64,000 nucleotides of DNA from Sphingobacterium sp. UBA4616. Its GTDB lineage: Bacteria > Bacteroidota > Bacteroidia > Sphingobacteriales > Sphingobacteriaceae. The DNA is taken from positions 402,321 to 466,320 of the forward strand of contig DGIS01000013.1 in the NCBI GenBank assembly GCA_002386525.1. Direction: 5' to 3'. Shown one piece after another: positions 18,434-27,749 of this stretch. Position numbers and translations under genes: made by a program. The stretch's first letter is position 1; every line of letters begins with the position of its first letter. The notes under the pieces are model-generated. The model had not been told where the DNA came from, searched no databases, and was given only the letters and a program-made list of their open reading frames with translations.

Positions 18434-21337
18434 ATGAAGTGTTTTGCCATTCTATTTTTTATCCTGTTTTCAGCTTTTTCAAAGACGCTAGTCGCACAGG
18501 AGTTACTTGGCTTACCTTTGGCCTACAATTATGGTAAATCTGTCTATCAGGGAGGAAGTCGGACCTGGGATATAAAACAGGACAGCCGGGGCGTCATGTA
18601 TTTTGGCAATAGTGAGGGACTTCTGACTTTTGATGGACGATATTGGAAAACATTTTCCCTACCCAATCATACCAATATCCGTTCTGTCTGGATTGATGCC
18701 GAGGATCGAATTTATGTTGGCGGACAAGGCGATTTTGGCTATTTTGAGCGTTCTCCTCAATTTGGGTTAGTCTATCATTCTTTGCATGATCTCGTTCCAG
18801 AAGAATATCGCAATTTTGCGGATATCTGGAATACCGTTGGTGTAGGGCAATCGGTTTTTTTTAGGGGTACCAATGCGATATTTGAACTGAAGGGACAAAA
18901 GATTCAGGTGCATCCCGCTGCGGTAGAGTGGTATTACATGGGGCAGTCGGGCGGTATACTTTATGCACAGGATAAAAAAAATGGCTTGCTGGAGTTTCGT
19001 GACAATAAATGGAGTCCCTACGTAAAAGACCTACCTTTTAAGGATGTGAAGATCGCATCATTAGTCTCTCTTGGCAAAGACCGTCTGTTATTGTCAACGC
19101 TGAATAACCAAATCTACACCCTGCACAACCGGAATTTGACGAGAATGCATGTGCAGGGAGGAGATGGTAACTACACACCATCCATAGCAAAAGTCGATGA
19201 TTCGACTTTTGTTGTCGGTAATGCCAAAGAAGGGTGTCAGATCCGTAACCTTGATGGGGAAACGATTCAAAAGATTGGTGTAAAGGAAGGATTACAAAAT
19301 AAAAATGTTACTTCCGTGTTTGTGGACCGTCAAAAGAATATCTGGGTGGGCACAGACAATTTCATTTCCGTCATCAGCTATGGAAGTGCTATTCGCTATC
19401 TTAGACCAAATATGGAGAATGATGTGACGGGATATTCTACACTCCTCTTTAATAATACACTTTATCTTTCCTCCTCGAATGGAGTATATTATGCTAAAAT
19501 AAAAGAAGGATTGACCGACCAAAGCCGTTCACCAGCTGTTTTTTCCCTTCTTCCGGGTAGCGATGGTGGCGAAGCATGGCGCCTTGAACAACTTAATGGT
19601 CAATTATTGCTCGGCCACAACAAAGGTTTATTCCAGATTACGGATCATTCCCTAAAGCAAGTTCGGCAGGGGATAGGAACTTGGAAGTTGCTTCCCCTTA
19701 GTATGGTTTATCCGGTAAAAGAAAGTTTAATAGGAACCTATAATGGCCTCGAGTTGCTTGATTTTCATCAAGGCTTATTCTCGATAAAAGGCCCGCTGGA
19801 TGGACCTTCAGACTCTTTCCGATTTCTCGAACAAGATGAAAAAGGGACCATCTGGGCATCTCACCCATATCGGGGTATTTACCGGATTACGCTGTCGGAT
19901 GATAAGAAATCCTATCAAGCCAAACTCTGCAATCATAAAGATGGGCTCCCAGCCGATTATCAGAATTACGTATTTAAAATAAAAAATCAGATTTTATTTG
20001 CTACGGAGCGAGGGCTTTATCGCTACGATTATAAGATAAATCGGTTTATGCCTGCTAAAGAGTTCGCAGCTTTTAAAGAATTGACCATACGTTACTTAAA
20101 AGATGATCAAGAGGGAAATATCTGGTTTTGTACAAAGAAAATGGTAGGGGTAGGGCGATTTGATTCCAAGCTTCGAACCTATCATCTTATTAGTTTTCCT
20201 GAGATAGAAGGGATGAATACCACGGGATTCGAACATATTTATACTATCGATCAACATAATATCTATATAGGAGCAGAGAAAGGATTAATCCATATCAATT
20301 ATGATAAGTATTTGAAAGATAGTGTGAGGCCTGTTGCTATGTTATCTCAAATTATTGCAACAGGAAAAGGGGATAGTCTTATTTATGCAGGTTTTTTTTC
20401 AAATGCCTTGGAGTCAAAGGAGCAGCCACTCAATGCTAAAAAAGGCAACGTCCTACGGCTACCTTCCAATTTCAAATCATTTCGGTTCAGCTTTTCTTCG
20501 CCGAGTTATGGTATAAACCAACATCTTGAATTCAGTTATAAGCTGTCGGGTTATGACGAACAGTGGTCTTCGTGGAATCAGCAGTCTGAAAAATCATATA
20601 CCAACTTGCCGGATGGACAGTATACGTTCTTAGTGAAAGTGAGGAGCAATCTCAATCAACACTCCGATATAGCAGAATACAGTTTTATCGTTCTACCGCC
20701 TTGGTACAAAACGCTATGGGCCAAAATTGCTTATTTTCTATTGGCTATGCTCGCTGTGTTTGGCTTGATTCATTTGCGTAAAATAGAGAGACACAAACAG
20801 CAGCTGAAACATGAGCGACAGTTGGCGCAACTCCGTTATATCCATCAGCTGGAAATTGAGAAAAATGAGAAAGAAATCGTGAAGTTGAACAACGAGAAAT
20901 TGGCACATGAAGTGATGGCCAAAACGAAAGAGCTAGCCAGTACTAGCATGCAGTTGCTTGAAAATTCGGGTGCATTAATCAAAGTTAAGGATGAACTCGC
21001 AAAGCTTGATACTGGAGATCACGAAGACTCTAATTTGAAACGTATTAACATGTTATTAAAGGATATTGAAAAGAATAGTGCAAACTGGAACCAATTCGCT
21101 AGTCATTTTGATGAGCTTAACGACGGATTTTTAAACAATTTGAAGGCAAAGCATCCAGCATTATCTCGAAATGATCTCAAAGTATGTGCGTATTTAAAAT
21201 TACATTTTACATCCAAACAGATCGCTCAGCTGCAGAATATTACCGTTAGGGGAGTAGAAATTCATCGGTATAGACTACGCAAAAAATTGCAGATCGAAAC
21301 AGAGTTGTCTTTAAATGAGTATTTGAATACAATTTAA
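18434..21337 (+). CDS. Propeller/Y_Y_Y sensor with LuxR-type HTH
   Basis: About 967 residues from the ATG at 18434; AAGGGA lies six bases upstream, and the TTG at 18419 is a weaker choice. Order: signal/anchor (1-25), two seven-bladed propellers made of two-component-regulator repeats (DRQKNIWVGTDN, DDQEGNIWFCTK and others, about 30-640), a Y_Y_Y domain (about 665-760, YKLSGYDEQWSSW), one membrane helix (AKIAYFLLAMLAVFGL), a coiled coil, and a LuxR-like HTH at the end (LSRNDLKVCAYLKLHFTSKQIA). Unlike hybrid two-component sensors it has no kinase or receiver, so binding outside and DNA binding inside are in one chain. It is divergent from the susC operon and is its likely activator. The ligand is presumably the glucan fragment. 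Confidence 0.85.
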   Translation: MKCFAILFFILFSAFSKTLVAQELLGLPLAYNYGKSVYQGGSRTWDIKQDSRGVMYFGNSEGLLTFDGRYWKTFSLPNHTNIRSVWIDAEDRIYVGGQGDFGYFERSPQFGLVYHSLHDLVPEEYRNFADIWNTVGVGQSVFFRGTNAIFELKGQKIQVHPAAVEWYYMGQSGGILYAQDKKNGLLEFRDNKWSPYVKDLPFKDVKIASLVSLGKDRLLLSTLNNQIYTLHNRNLTRMHVQGGDGNYTPSIAKVDDSTFVVGNAKEGCQIRNLDGETIQKIGVKEGLQNKNVTSVFVDRQKNIWVGTDNFISVISYGSAIRYLRPNMENDVTGYSTLLFNNTLYLSSSNGVYYAKIKEGLTDQSRSPAVFSLLPGSDGGEAWRLEQLNGQLLLGHNKGLFQITDHSLKQVRQGIGTWKLLPLSMVYPVKESLIGTYNGLELLDFHQGLFSIKGPLDGPSDSFRFLEQDEKGTIWASHPYRGIYRITLSDDKKSYQAKLCNHKDGLPADYQNYVFKIKNQILFATERGLYRYDYKINRFMPAKEFAAFKELTIRYLKDDQEGNIWFCTKKMVGVGRFDSKLRTYHLISFPEIEGMNTTGFEHIYTIDQHNIYIGAEKGLIHINYDKYLKDSVRPVAMLSQIIATGKGDSLIYAGFFSNALESKEQPLNAKKGNVLRLPSNFKSFRFSFSSPSYGINQHLEFSYKLSGYDEQWSSWNQQSEKSYTNLPDGQYTFLVKVRSNLNQHSDIAEYSFIVLPPWYKTLWAKIAYFLLAMLAVFGLIHLRKIERHKQQLKHERQLAQLRYIHQLEIEKNEKEIVKLNNEKLAHEVMAKTKELASTSMQLLENSGALIKVKDELAKLDTGDHEDSNLKRINMLLKDIEKNSANWNQFASHFDELNDGFLNNLKAKHPALSRNDLKVCAYLKLHFTSKQIAQLQNITVRGVEIHRYRLRKKLQIETELSLNEYLNTI

Positions 21338-21470
21338 TTTGAAAAATTATCTATTCCACAGCGCGATTATTTCTTATTAATGAATACGTATTTGTTTTGT
21401 TATCTTTATTGATTGCATGTGCGGCGGCAAAATTAGGGATGGAAAGTTATCGTATCAACGGACTGTAACA

Positions 21471-22226
21471 ATGGAAAATGAATTAAAATATCAGGTAGTA
21501 AAGTCTAACCATCCGCTAACGGAATTTGTTGAAAGTTTTTGGCTTTTACAAAACCAATCGGATTGTACCAGAGAGGTCGTTGTATTGCCCGATGGACGAG
21601 TTGATATGTTTTTTACGCGATCCGCCACAGGTACTTTCCACATAGCGCTTTTGGGAATTCAAACTCAACCTGAACGAGCGAGCATCGCACCTTTGCGACA
21701 AACGTATGCCATAAGCTTTAACCCACTTGCAGTACATTATCTTTTTCAGACTGATATCGCTCACTTGGTCGACAAAGGTACTATCTTACCATCTAGTTTT
21801 TGGAACTTTAATGCTGACGACCTGAATGACTTCGATCTATTCTGCGAAAAAGCGACAAAAAAAATACACTCATTGTTGCCAAGTGAGATTGACGAAAGGA
21901 AGAGGACCCTGTTCAATCTCATCTATTCATCAAAAGGGGCGATTACAATTAAAGAACTTGCAGAGAAATCGTTTTGGAGTAGACAACAAATCAATCGTTA
22001 TTTCAGTCAGCAATTTGGAGTCACAGCAAAAGCATACTGCAATATAATTCGCTTCCGAGCTTCCTTTCAACACATCAAGGAAGGAAAATTGTTTCCACAG
22101 CGAAATTTTGCCGATCAATCCCATTTCATTAAAGAGGTGAAAAAACTTTCCGGAGTTTCGCCAAAACAATTGTTTAAAAACCGAAATGAGCGATTTATAC
22201 AATTTTCAACACTTAATTCAGAGTAA
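21471..22226 (+). CDS. AraC-family regulator (DUF6597-type N-terminus)
   Basis: About 251 residues from the ATG at 21471 (MENELKYQ); the open frame begins earlier at 21417 with an unlikely Cys/Gly-rich leader. The N-terminal half (FVESFWLLQNQ, LPDGRVDMFF) matches the domain often found before HTH_18 in Bacteroidota. The C-terminal 100 residues hold the two AraC helix-turn-helices: KELAEKSFWSRQQINRYF and FADQSHFIKEVKKLSGVSP. It lies 32 bases before the Tet(X)-like gene on the same strand and probably controls it. Confidence 0.85.
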   Translation: MENELKYQVVKSNHPLTEFVESFWLLQNQSDCTREVVVLPDGRVDMFFTRSATGTFHIALLGIQTQPERASIAPLRQTYAISFNPLAVHYLFQTDIAHLVDKGTILPSSFWNFNADDLNDFDLFCEKATKKIHSLLPSEIDERKRTLFNLIYSSKGAITIKELAEKSFWSRQQINRYFSQQFGVTAKAYCNIIRFRASFQHIKEGKLFPQRNFADQSHFIKEVKKLSGVSPKQLFKNRNERFIQFSTLNSE

Positions 22227-22258
22227 TTTTGGTCAGTCAATAATAAATCGTACTTGAT

Positions 22259-23401
22259 ATGAGATTACAAGGTAAGAAAATTGCAGTCGTTGGTGGCGGT
22301 CCAGGTGGACTTACATTAGCTAAACTATTACAGCTAAAAGGCGCAGATGTAACAGTATATGAACGTGATGTAAATAAAGACGTTCGTCAACAGGGAGCAA
22401 CACTAGACTTGCACGAAGAGAGTGGATTAGAAGCTCTTCGAAGAGCAGATTTGATGGAAGAATTTAAAAATAACTTCCGCCCAAATGCGGGGCGATTAAG
22501 GGTGCTAGACGATCAAGCCATCATAAGAATGGACGACCACAAGATTCAACATGGCTATCGGGAAGAGCGTCCCGAAATTGACCGTGCACCTTTGCGAGAT
22601 ATCTTAATAAGCTCTTTGAATGAAGAAACTATTGTTTGGGATAGCCAGTTTATTGCAATGGAGAAGCAAGATTATGGCTGGATTTTGTATTTCAATAACG
22701 GAAAATCTTTTTACGCTGACATTGTTGTAGCTGCTGATGGTGCAAACTCAAAAATCAGATCTTATATTACCGACATTCAGGCTGTGTATTCTGGTATTAC
22801 CATTATTGAAGGTAATATCTACAACGCCGAAAAAAACGCACCGAAACTTTGGGAAATCACAAATGGCGGAAAAGTCTTTGCTTTTGGAAATGAACAATCC
22901 ATTATTTTAAGTGCAAAGGGAGAGGGAAGTTTATCATTTTATACCGGTTGTAAAGTGTCCGAAAATTGGGTGCAGGACAGCGGTATTGACTTTAACGACA
23001 AACAACAGGTTTTTGAGTGGTTTAAAGTCGCTTTCTCCCCATGGAGTGAGCAATGGCAAGAGCTTTTTTCAACTAATGAAATTTGGTGTATCCCACGTCC
23101 ACAATATCATTTTCCATTAGACCAAACTTGGCCAACATTACCTAACTTGACAATGCTTGGCGATGCAGCTCACCGTATGCCGCCATATGCCGGTGAGGGA
23201 GTAAACCAGGCGATGCAAGACGCTTTTGAATTAGCAGAAAATCTAACAAACGATAACTTTCTGGACATTCAAACTGCCATTGCACATTACGAAGAAAAAA
23301 TGCAGGCAAGGTCGGCAGTGGTGACAGGAGATACTTTGAAAAATACTGAAATATTTCACGGTGAAAACGGGCTTATTAAATTGCTACATATGTTTAAATA
23401 G
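22259..23401 (+). CDS. Tet(X)-like FAD-dependent monooxygenase
   Basis: 380 residues, a class A flavoprotein monooxygenase. FAD motif GGGPGGLT at 12-19, Arg/Asp residues in EIDRAPLRDIL (about 106-116), GATLDLHEESG (about 46-56) and GDAAHRMPPYAGEGVN (301-316, with Asp302 as the ribose/pyrophosphate contact). These segments follow the Tet(X) tetracycline-inactivating enzymes closely (for example GTLDLHKGSG and GDAAHLMPPFAGQGVN there), but the substrate-binding half is divergent. It may therefore oxidise another aromatic or polyketide compound. It appears to be co-transcribed with the AraC-type regulator just upstream. Cytoplasmic. Confidence 0.85.
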   Translation: MRLQGKKIAVVGGGPGGLTLAKLLQLKGADVTVYERDVNKDVRQQGATLDLHEESGLEALRRADLMEEFKNNFRPNAGRLRVLDDQAIIRMDDHKIQHGYREERPEIDRAPLRDILISSLNEETIVWDSQFIAMEKQDYGWILYFNNGKSFYADIVVAADGANSKIRSYITDIQAVYSGITIIEGNIYNAEKNAPKLWEITNGGKVFAFGNEQSIILSAKGEGSLSFYTGCKVSENWVQDSGIDFNDKQQVFEWFKVAFSPWSEQWQELFSTNEIWCIPRPQYHFPLDQTWPTLPNLTMLGDAAHRMPPYAGEGVNQAMQDAFELAENLTNDNFLDIQTAIAHYEEKMQARSAVVTGDTLKNTEIFHGENGLIKLLHMFK

Positions 23402-23404
23402 TTT

Positions 23405-24241
23405 TTACTCCGTTAGACTAGCCACAATTTCTTGTTTTGATGGTTCACGAAGGATGATAATCTTATTATTTTCGAAAATTATAAAGCCACTTTCATTAAA
23501 TTTATTTAACCACCCCATCATGGGCCAGACTCCCCACTTTTGAAAAAATTGAGTAGCGTTGATGACAATGGATTTAAAGTGATTTAAAGGTGGCTTATAA
23601 CTTGGGTGATATTGGTGAAACGCCAATGCGTCAATCGTGATATGAGCTATCCTTTTTTTTCTTGCGCTGAAGCCAAAATCCGTATCTTCAGCGCCATATC
23701 CAATATAGTTTTGATCGAATCCACCAATTTTATTGAAGGTCTCTTTGCTACACCCAAAATTGAGTGACCAGAAGAGTTCATAACTATATTGTTCTAAATC
23801 TTTCCTGACAGGATCGGGCCTGCTGTTTTTCATTAATTGCGACATCCAGTCTGGCTTATCTGCAAAGCCTTTTTTTAAATATCTAACCCTGCCGCTTAAT
23901 AAAACATTCTTTTTATTCGAGTAGGGCAAATACTGTTCTATTAAATTTTGTGCAGGAATGCAGTCTACGTCTAAAAAGATATTAAATAAAGAACTGGAAC
24001 TTTTTATAGCCATGTTTCTTGCTTCGCCCAAATTTAACCCCCCTTCTGTTTCCATTTCAACGGTGTTTATTGTAAAGGGATATTCATCATCTCTAAACGT
24101 GTATGCACGTTCATTAATAAACACGATCATTATTTCTACCGGTAGGATAGAATTTTTAGCGAGTCCGTTAAGCAAGTTTATTAGCGCATGGTGGCGTTTA
24201 TGTACAATTGTTAATACGGAGATGGGAGCGGTAGAGCGCAT
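23405..24241 (-). CDS. Glycosyltransferase family 2
   Basis: 278 residues with a GT-A fold: SVLTIVHKRHHALINLLNGL at the start, the metal-binding LDVDC (DxD) near residue 93 and a C-terminal galactosyltransferase-like block (WSLNFGCSKETFNKIGGFDQNYIGYGAEDTDFG, about 155-187) with the acidic ED pair. No signal peptide or membrane helix. Last gene of a minus-strand operon with two other glycosyltransferases (4-base gap to the one before), so it probably adds one sugar to a shared glycan or glycolipid. Confidence 0.85.
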   Translation of the reverse strand: MRSTAPISVLTIVHKRHHALINLLNGLAKNSILPVEIMIVFINERAYTFRDDEYPFTINTVEMETEGGLNLGEARNMAIKSSSSLFNIFLDVDCIPAQNLIEQYLPYSNKKNVLLSGRVRYLKKGFADKPDWMSQLMKNSRPDPVRKDLEQYSYELFWSLNFGCSKETFNKIGGFDQNYIGYGAEDTDFGFSARKKRIAHITIDALAFHQYHPSYKPPLNHFKSIVINATQFFQKWGVWPMMGWLNKFNESGFIIFENNKIIILREPSKQEIVASLTE

Positions 24242-24245
24242 ATTT

Positions 24246-25313
24246 CTAATTTAATATCGTTTTAAATAGTTTTGAGTGCAGTTTCTTAAGCTGCTTTGCA
24301 ATTTCAGAAGTTGCTTTTGGGTTCATTAATTTTTCCCACGCTTCGATCTTTAACTTTTTTGTGTTTTCGATGATATGTAACCAGTTTGCCTGATGTAAAG
24401 CTTTCTCTTCTATTACCATCGCTACTCCTGCATTTTCCAATAGTTGGGCCTTTATTTTTTGTTCTTCAAAAGGCCTTTCTGCAGGTATACAAATAATTTT
24501 TTTTCTTAAATCACCCAATTCCATTACGCAGTTATGCCCCGCATTGCTTATTACGATTCCGCAATTTTTAAGTATATGGTATGCATTTTTTGAATTGCCA
24601 TAATAACTGACTCCATGAATAGCTTTATAATTTTGTATTGTACCTAGTATATGTAATTTGGATGTTTCAGGTAGATCTCTCCTAATGTGGGCAATGAGCG
24701 GCCAATCGAAACATGTGCCACCCTGGCCAAAGAAAATGGCAATCTGATCTTCCGAACTCGAATGCTCTTCAATCGACATCCCGCTATACTTAGAGAATCC
24801 ACCTGAATAAAATGTCTTTTGTGTAAAATCGTTTTCGATATCCTGCGCCATTGATTTTGCGTAGGGTGCCAGCAAAAGCGATGCGCTTTCATAAGCCAGC
24901 GAGTGCGGAACGTCAGACCGGTCACCATGTTGTCTTACAACTACGGTTGGTATCCCACAGAGACGTGCAAGTAATGCGATCTCGACAGACACATCAACGA
25001 TAAGTAAGCAAAGGCTATTTTTTGCGAAAAAATTTATTATAAGATAGTTTCTATCCACTATGCCCTTCACATTAAGAGGGGCATAATGTAAAAAATTCAA
25101 CTCACTACTCGTCCAATCCCAATCGCTATCAATAGGCGTATCAAATGGCAATTCGATTGTTAGGATATCTTTCGGTATTAGATCTTTATGAGTTGCTAAT
25201 GAACTACCGAAAAAGACCACTTCGTTATGGGGAAGTTGCGCTGCTATGGCTAAGGCTCTAGTCAAATGACCTGCCCCGTGGTGGTGGATATAAAAGGCGT
25301 ACTTATAAGGCAT
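24246..25313 (-). CDS. GT28/MurG-like glycosyltransferase
   Basis: About 355 residues from the ATG at 25313 (MPYKYAFYI), which opens straight into HHHGAGHLTRALAIAAQLP, the glycine-rich N-terminal loop of GT-B enzymes. The C-terminal half has IFFGQGGTCFDWPLI and VISNAGHNCVMELGDL followed by CIPAERPFEEQKIKA, the nucleotide-sugar-binding pattern of the GT28_C domain. It overlaps the end of the upstream GT4 gene by 11 bases, showing translational coupling. The alternative start 21 codons upstream would overlap the GT4 gene by 74 bases. The sugar and acceptor are not known. Confidence 0.8.
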   Translation of the reverse strand: MPYKYAFYIHHHGAGHLTRALAIAAQLPHNEVVFFGSSLATHKDLIPKDILTIELPFDTPIDSDWDWTSSELNFLHYAPLNVKGIVDRNYLIINFFAKNSLCLLIVDVSVEIALLARLCGIPTVVVRQHGDRSDVPHSLAYESASLLLAPYAKSMAQDIENDFTQKTFYSGGFSKYSGMSIEEHSSSEDQIAIFFGQGGTCFDWPLIAHIRRDLPETSKLHILGTIQNYKAIHGVSYYGNSKNAYHILKNCGIVISNAGHNCVMELGDLRKKIICIPAERPFEEQKIKAQLLENAGVAMVIEEKALHQANWLHIIENTKKLKIEAWEKLMNPKATSEIAKQLKKLHSKLFKTILN

Positions 25314-26388
25314 ATTTACTTTCGCAATTTTCGATGACTTGGGCAAATATGTTTTCATAGGAAGATACCATCTCATTAATATCCAATGCTAATTCAGCAT
25401 GCGCTCGACATGCTTTTCGACTAAGCTGCGCCGCATCGTTTATGCATTTTGCCAATTCAATCACCGAACAAGACGCGGTAAGACATCCAGTTTCGTTATT
25501 TACAATCTTTGGTAGCGCTCCTCTAGCGAAACCCGCAACTGGCGTTCCGCATGCTAAACTTTCAGCGACAACCAAACCGAAAGGTTCTTCCCAACAAGGC
25601 GTAATAACACTTACTGCTGCATTTCCGATGAGTTTATTAAGTTCTTCGTGTGTACAGTGCTCTACCCATTCCACGCCTTCATCTAGAAGCGGCTTAACAA
25701 AAGTTTCAAAATAATGTTTGTCAGCAACCGAACCTGCTATCTTAATACGCCTTCCGGCCAATTTTGCTGCTGCAATTGCAAAATGGGTTCCTTTATCGGG
25801 ATGGATTCTTCCAAACCATAATACATAATTTCCAGCATTATTAGCTGTAAATATCCATTTATCCAGATCAATACCATTCTGTATGACCTTGCATTCGGCT
25901 ATATAGGGCTCCCACGAAGACGCATTCGTTTCTGACACAGATACATATGTTAGTTTTTTGTAGCGGTTTGCTGCTAAAATAGCCCTTTTCATCTCAAAAA
26001 TGGGAGGAGTATGCAATACGGTTACCATCGGCGTTTGTGTAAGAGTAGCCATTGTAATGGGTACATAATTTAAGCTATTGTTAAACACCACATCAAAATC
26101 ATATTGGTCTATCTCTTGCATCAGTTCCAAATAAGCGTGATGCGTAGAGATAAAATCCTCACTTAATTCGTGAGAGCGAAATCTGCTTAATGTTTCCATA
26201 TCATAATCTACATCGCTAAGAATAGAATGTACATTTAGATTAGGATCCGAATGCTCACTAGCAAACAAGGTAACCTCATGTCCCCTTTGTAATAAAAGTT
26301 TAGTTACTTCGTATGTAAAGGCTTCCAGCCCGCCCATAAATGGTTTGCGGATGGGATGTTTTAAATGAGCAAGCACTGCTATTTTCAT
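25303..26388 (-). CDS. Glycosyltransferase family 4
   Basis: 361 residues, GT-B fold. The N-terminus MKIAVLAHL followed by KPFMGGLEAFTYEVTKLLLQRGHEV is the GT4 donor-site loop. The C-terminal domain has LWFGRIHPDKG (about 185-195) and the EPFGLVVAESLACGTPVAGF block (about 265-285) with the E-x7-E motif. First gene of the three-glycosyltransferase operon (GT4, GT28-like, GT2). No flippase, polymerase or sugar-nucleotide gene is attached. Confidence 0.88.
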   Translation of the reverse strand: MKIAVLAHLKHPIRKPFMGGLEAFTYEVTKLLLQRGHEVTLFASEHSDPNLNVHSILSDVDYDMETLSRFRSHELSEDFISTHHAYLELMQEIDQYDFDVVFNNSLNYVPITMATLTQTPMVTVLHTPPIFEMKRAILAANRYKKLTYVSVSETNASSWEPYIAECKVIQNGIDLDKWIFTANNAGNYVLWFGRIHPDKGTHFAIAAAKLAGRRIKIAGSVADKHYFETFVKPLLDEGVEWVEHCTHEELNKLIGNAAVSVITPCWEEPFGLVVAESLACGTPVAGFARGALPKIVNNETGCLTASCSVIELAKCINDAAQLSRKACRAHAELALDINEMVSSYENIFAQVIENCESKYAL

Positions 26389-26660
26389 AATATATTGAAT
26401 GTATATATGCTGGCAACGTAACCATGCTGATTAGAACACAGCCAAGTGAAATTCGTTCACCACTATCTAAAATTATTTTTCTGGACTATTCAGGGCCAGC
26501 TGCTTATATAGTCAATATTGCGATGCGATATAGATTTGTCCATAATATAGTTTAGTCGAGTTGTCAGATCACTATTTTTTATTTCGAAAATTAAAAACGA
26601 AAAGTGCTAGCTGTTGTTATATCCTTAAGTTTTTAAAGTAGCTTAAACATTTAACAATTA

Positions 26661-26690
26661 AGCCTTGAGTTCCCGTCTCGAGGCTTTTTT
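26661..26690 (+). terminator. Orphan intrinsic terminator (GCCTTGAGTTCCC type)
   Basis: Stem AGCCTTGAG with CTCGAGGCT (one G-U pair) around a TTCCCGT loop, then T6. It shares GCCTTGAGTTCCC with the hairpin at 10091-10126. The T tail exists on the plus strand only. Confidence 0.75.
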
Positions 26691-26785
26691 ACTCTTAAGG
26701 TATTTTACATTAATTTTATGTGAGATTGTCATATCTATTGCCGTTAATAAATATCGCTGTTGAACTTCTTGTAGACATTTATTTT

Positions 26786-26793
26786 TACATTTG
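26786..26793 (+). promoter_or_regulatory. -7 element before the AraC gene
   Basis: TACATTTG matches TAnnTTTG 23 bases before the ATG at 26817. A TTG stands at 26760-26762, spaced slightly wider than usual. Confidence 0.4.
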
Positions 26794-26816
26794 TATTTAA
26801 TAATAGTTTAAAATCT

Positions 26817-27674
26817 ATGAGCAAACGGACAGCATCTATTCCTATCAGAACTTGGGGCGGAGATTTTGGTGATGGCATAGCTGTCGTTAATATGGCATCG
26901 GAAATTCCCGGAAGTAAAGAGTTCAATCATGCACATCGACACGATTATCACCTTTTCGTATTGCAGGAAAGTGGTACCTCGCATACCGAAATTGATTTTA
27001 AGCAATATTTGATAGATCAGCCTACTATTATATATCAATCGCCAAATCAGGTGCACAGAGCCTTGAAAGTTAGAGAATTAAGTGGTTTTATAATGACAAT
27101 ATCCAATGAAAACTTACATGCGGATTATTTAAAATTATTGCACAGAAATACACCTGTCGAGCCATTAACTTTATCCTCAAAGATAGATTTAGCTATTACA
27201 CAAGAAGCTTTTTCTTTATGTAAAAAGCTATTCGATCGAAGAGATGACAAACTATACCATCTACAGGTAAAAGACAGTTGCAATGCATTAGTTGGCCTAT
27301 TTATGTCGCAATTCCTCAAACAGACAAAACCAGCGGAGAAACTCTCGCGTTTTGAAATAGTTCATAAGGCATTTATGGGCTTACTGGAGCAAAATTTTGT
27401 GAGCATGAGGCGTCCCGCGGACTATGCCGCAGCATTAAACATCTCGGTTGCTTATCTGAATGAGTGCGTGAAGAATGCAACAGGTTTATCCGTTTCATAT
27501 CATATACAACAACGCATTATTTTAGAGGCAAAGCGTCTGCTTTATCACTCAGATAGATCGGTAAAGGAGGTTGCGATTGAATTAGGCTACGATGATTATT
27601 CCTATTTTTCACGACTATTTACACAAGTTGTAGGATTTACCGCTTTGACATTTCGTAGAAAAAACCGCGATTAA
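26817..27674 (+). CDS. AraC-family regulator
   Basis: 285 residues. The N-terminal cupin-like part includes FNHAHRHDYHLFVLQESG (ligand-binding domain, about 40-57). The C-terminal 100 residues contain both AraC helix-turn-helices: ADYAAALNISVAYLNECVKNATG and SVKEVAIELGYDDYSYFSRLF followed by VVGFTALTFRRKNR. The ATG at 26817 fits the promoter element upstream. It lies 75 bases before the siderophore-interacting-type gene and may regulate it. Confidence 0.88.
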   Translation: MSKRTASIPIRTWGGDFGDGIAVVNMASEIPGSKEFNHAHRHDYHLFVLQESGTSHTEIDFKQYLIDQPTIIYQSPNQVHRALKVRELSGFIMTISNENLHADYLKLLHRNTPVEPLTLSSKIDLAITQEAFSLCKKLFDRRDDKLYHLQVKDSCNALVGLFMSQFLKQTKPAEKLSRFEIVHKAFMGLLEQNFVSMRRPADYAAALNISVAYLNECVKNATGLSVSYHIQQRIILEAKRLLYHSDRSVKEVAIELGYDDYSYFSRLFTQVVGFTALTFRRKNRD

Positions 27675-27749
27675 TCCAATACTTACTCTTTTCCGTTCTT
27701 TTTTATATGATCAAATCTAGTGTACTTTGCTTAAACAAAATATAATATT

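Larger units (their letters stand above)
26389..26816. other. Divergent intergenic region with an orphan terminator
   Basis: About 430 AT-rich bases between the GT4 gene (-) and an AraC gene (+). It holds the terminator at 26661-26690 and the -7 element at 26786-26793. No plus-strand gene precedes the terminator, so a short untranslated transcript from within this region is possible. Confidence 0.4.
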
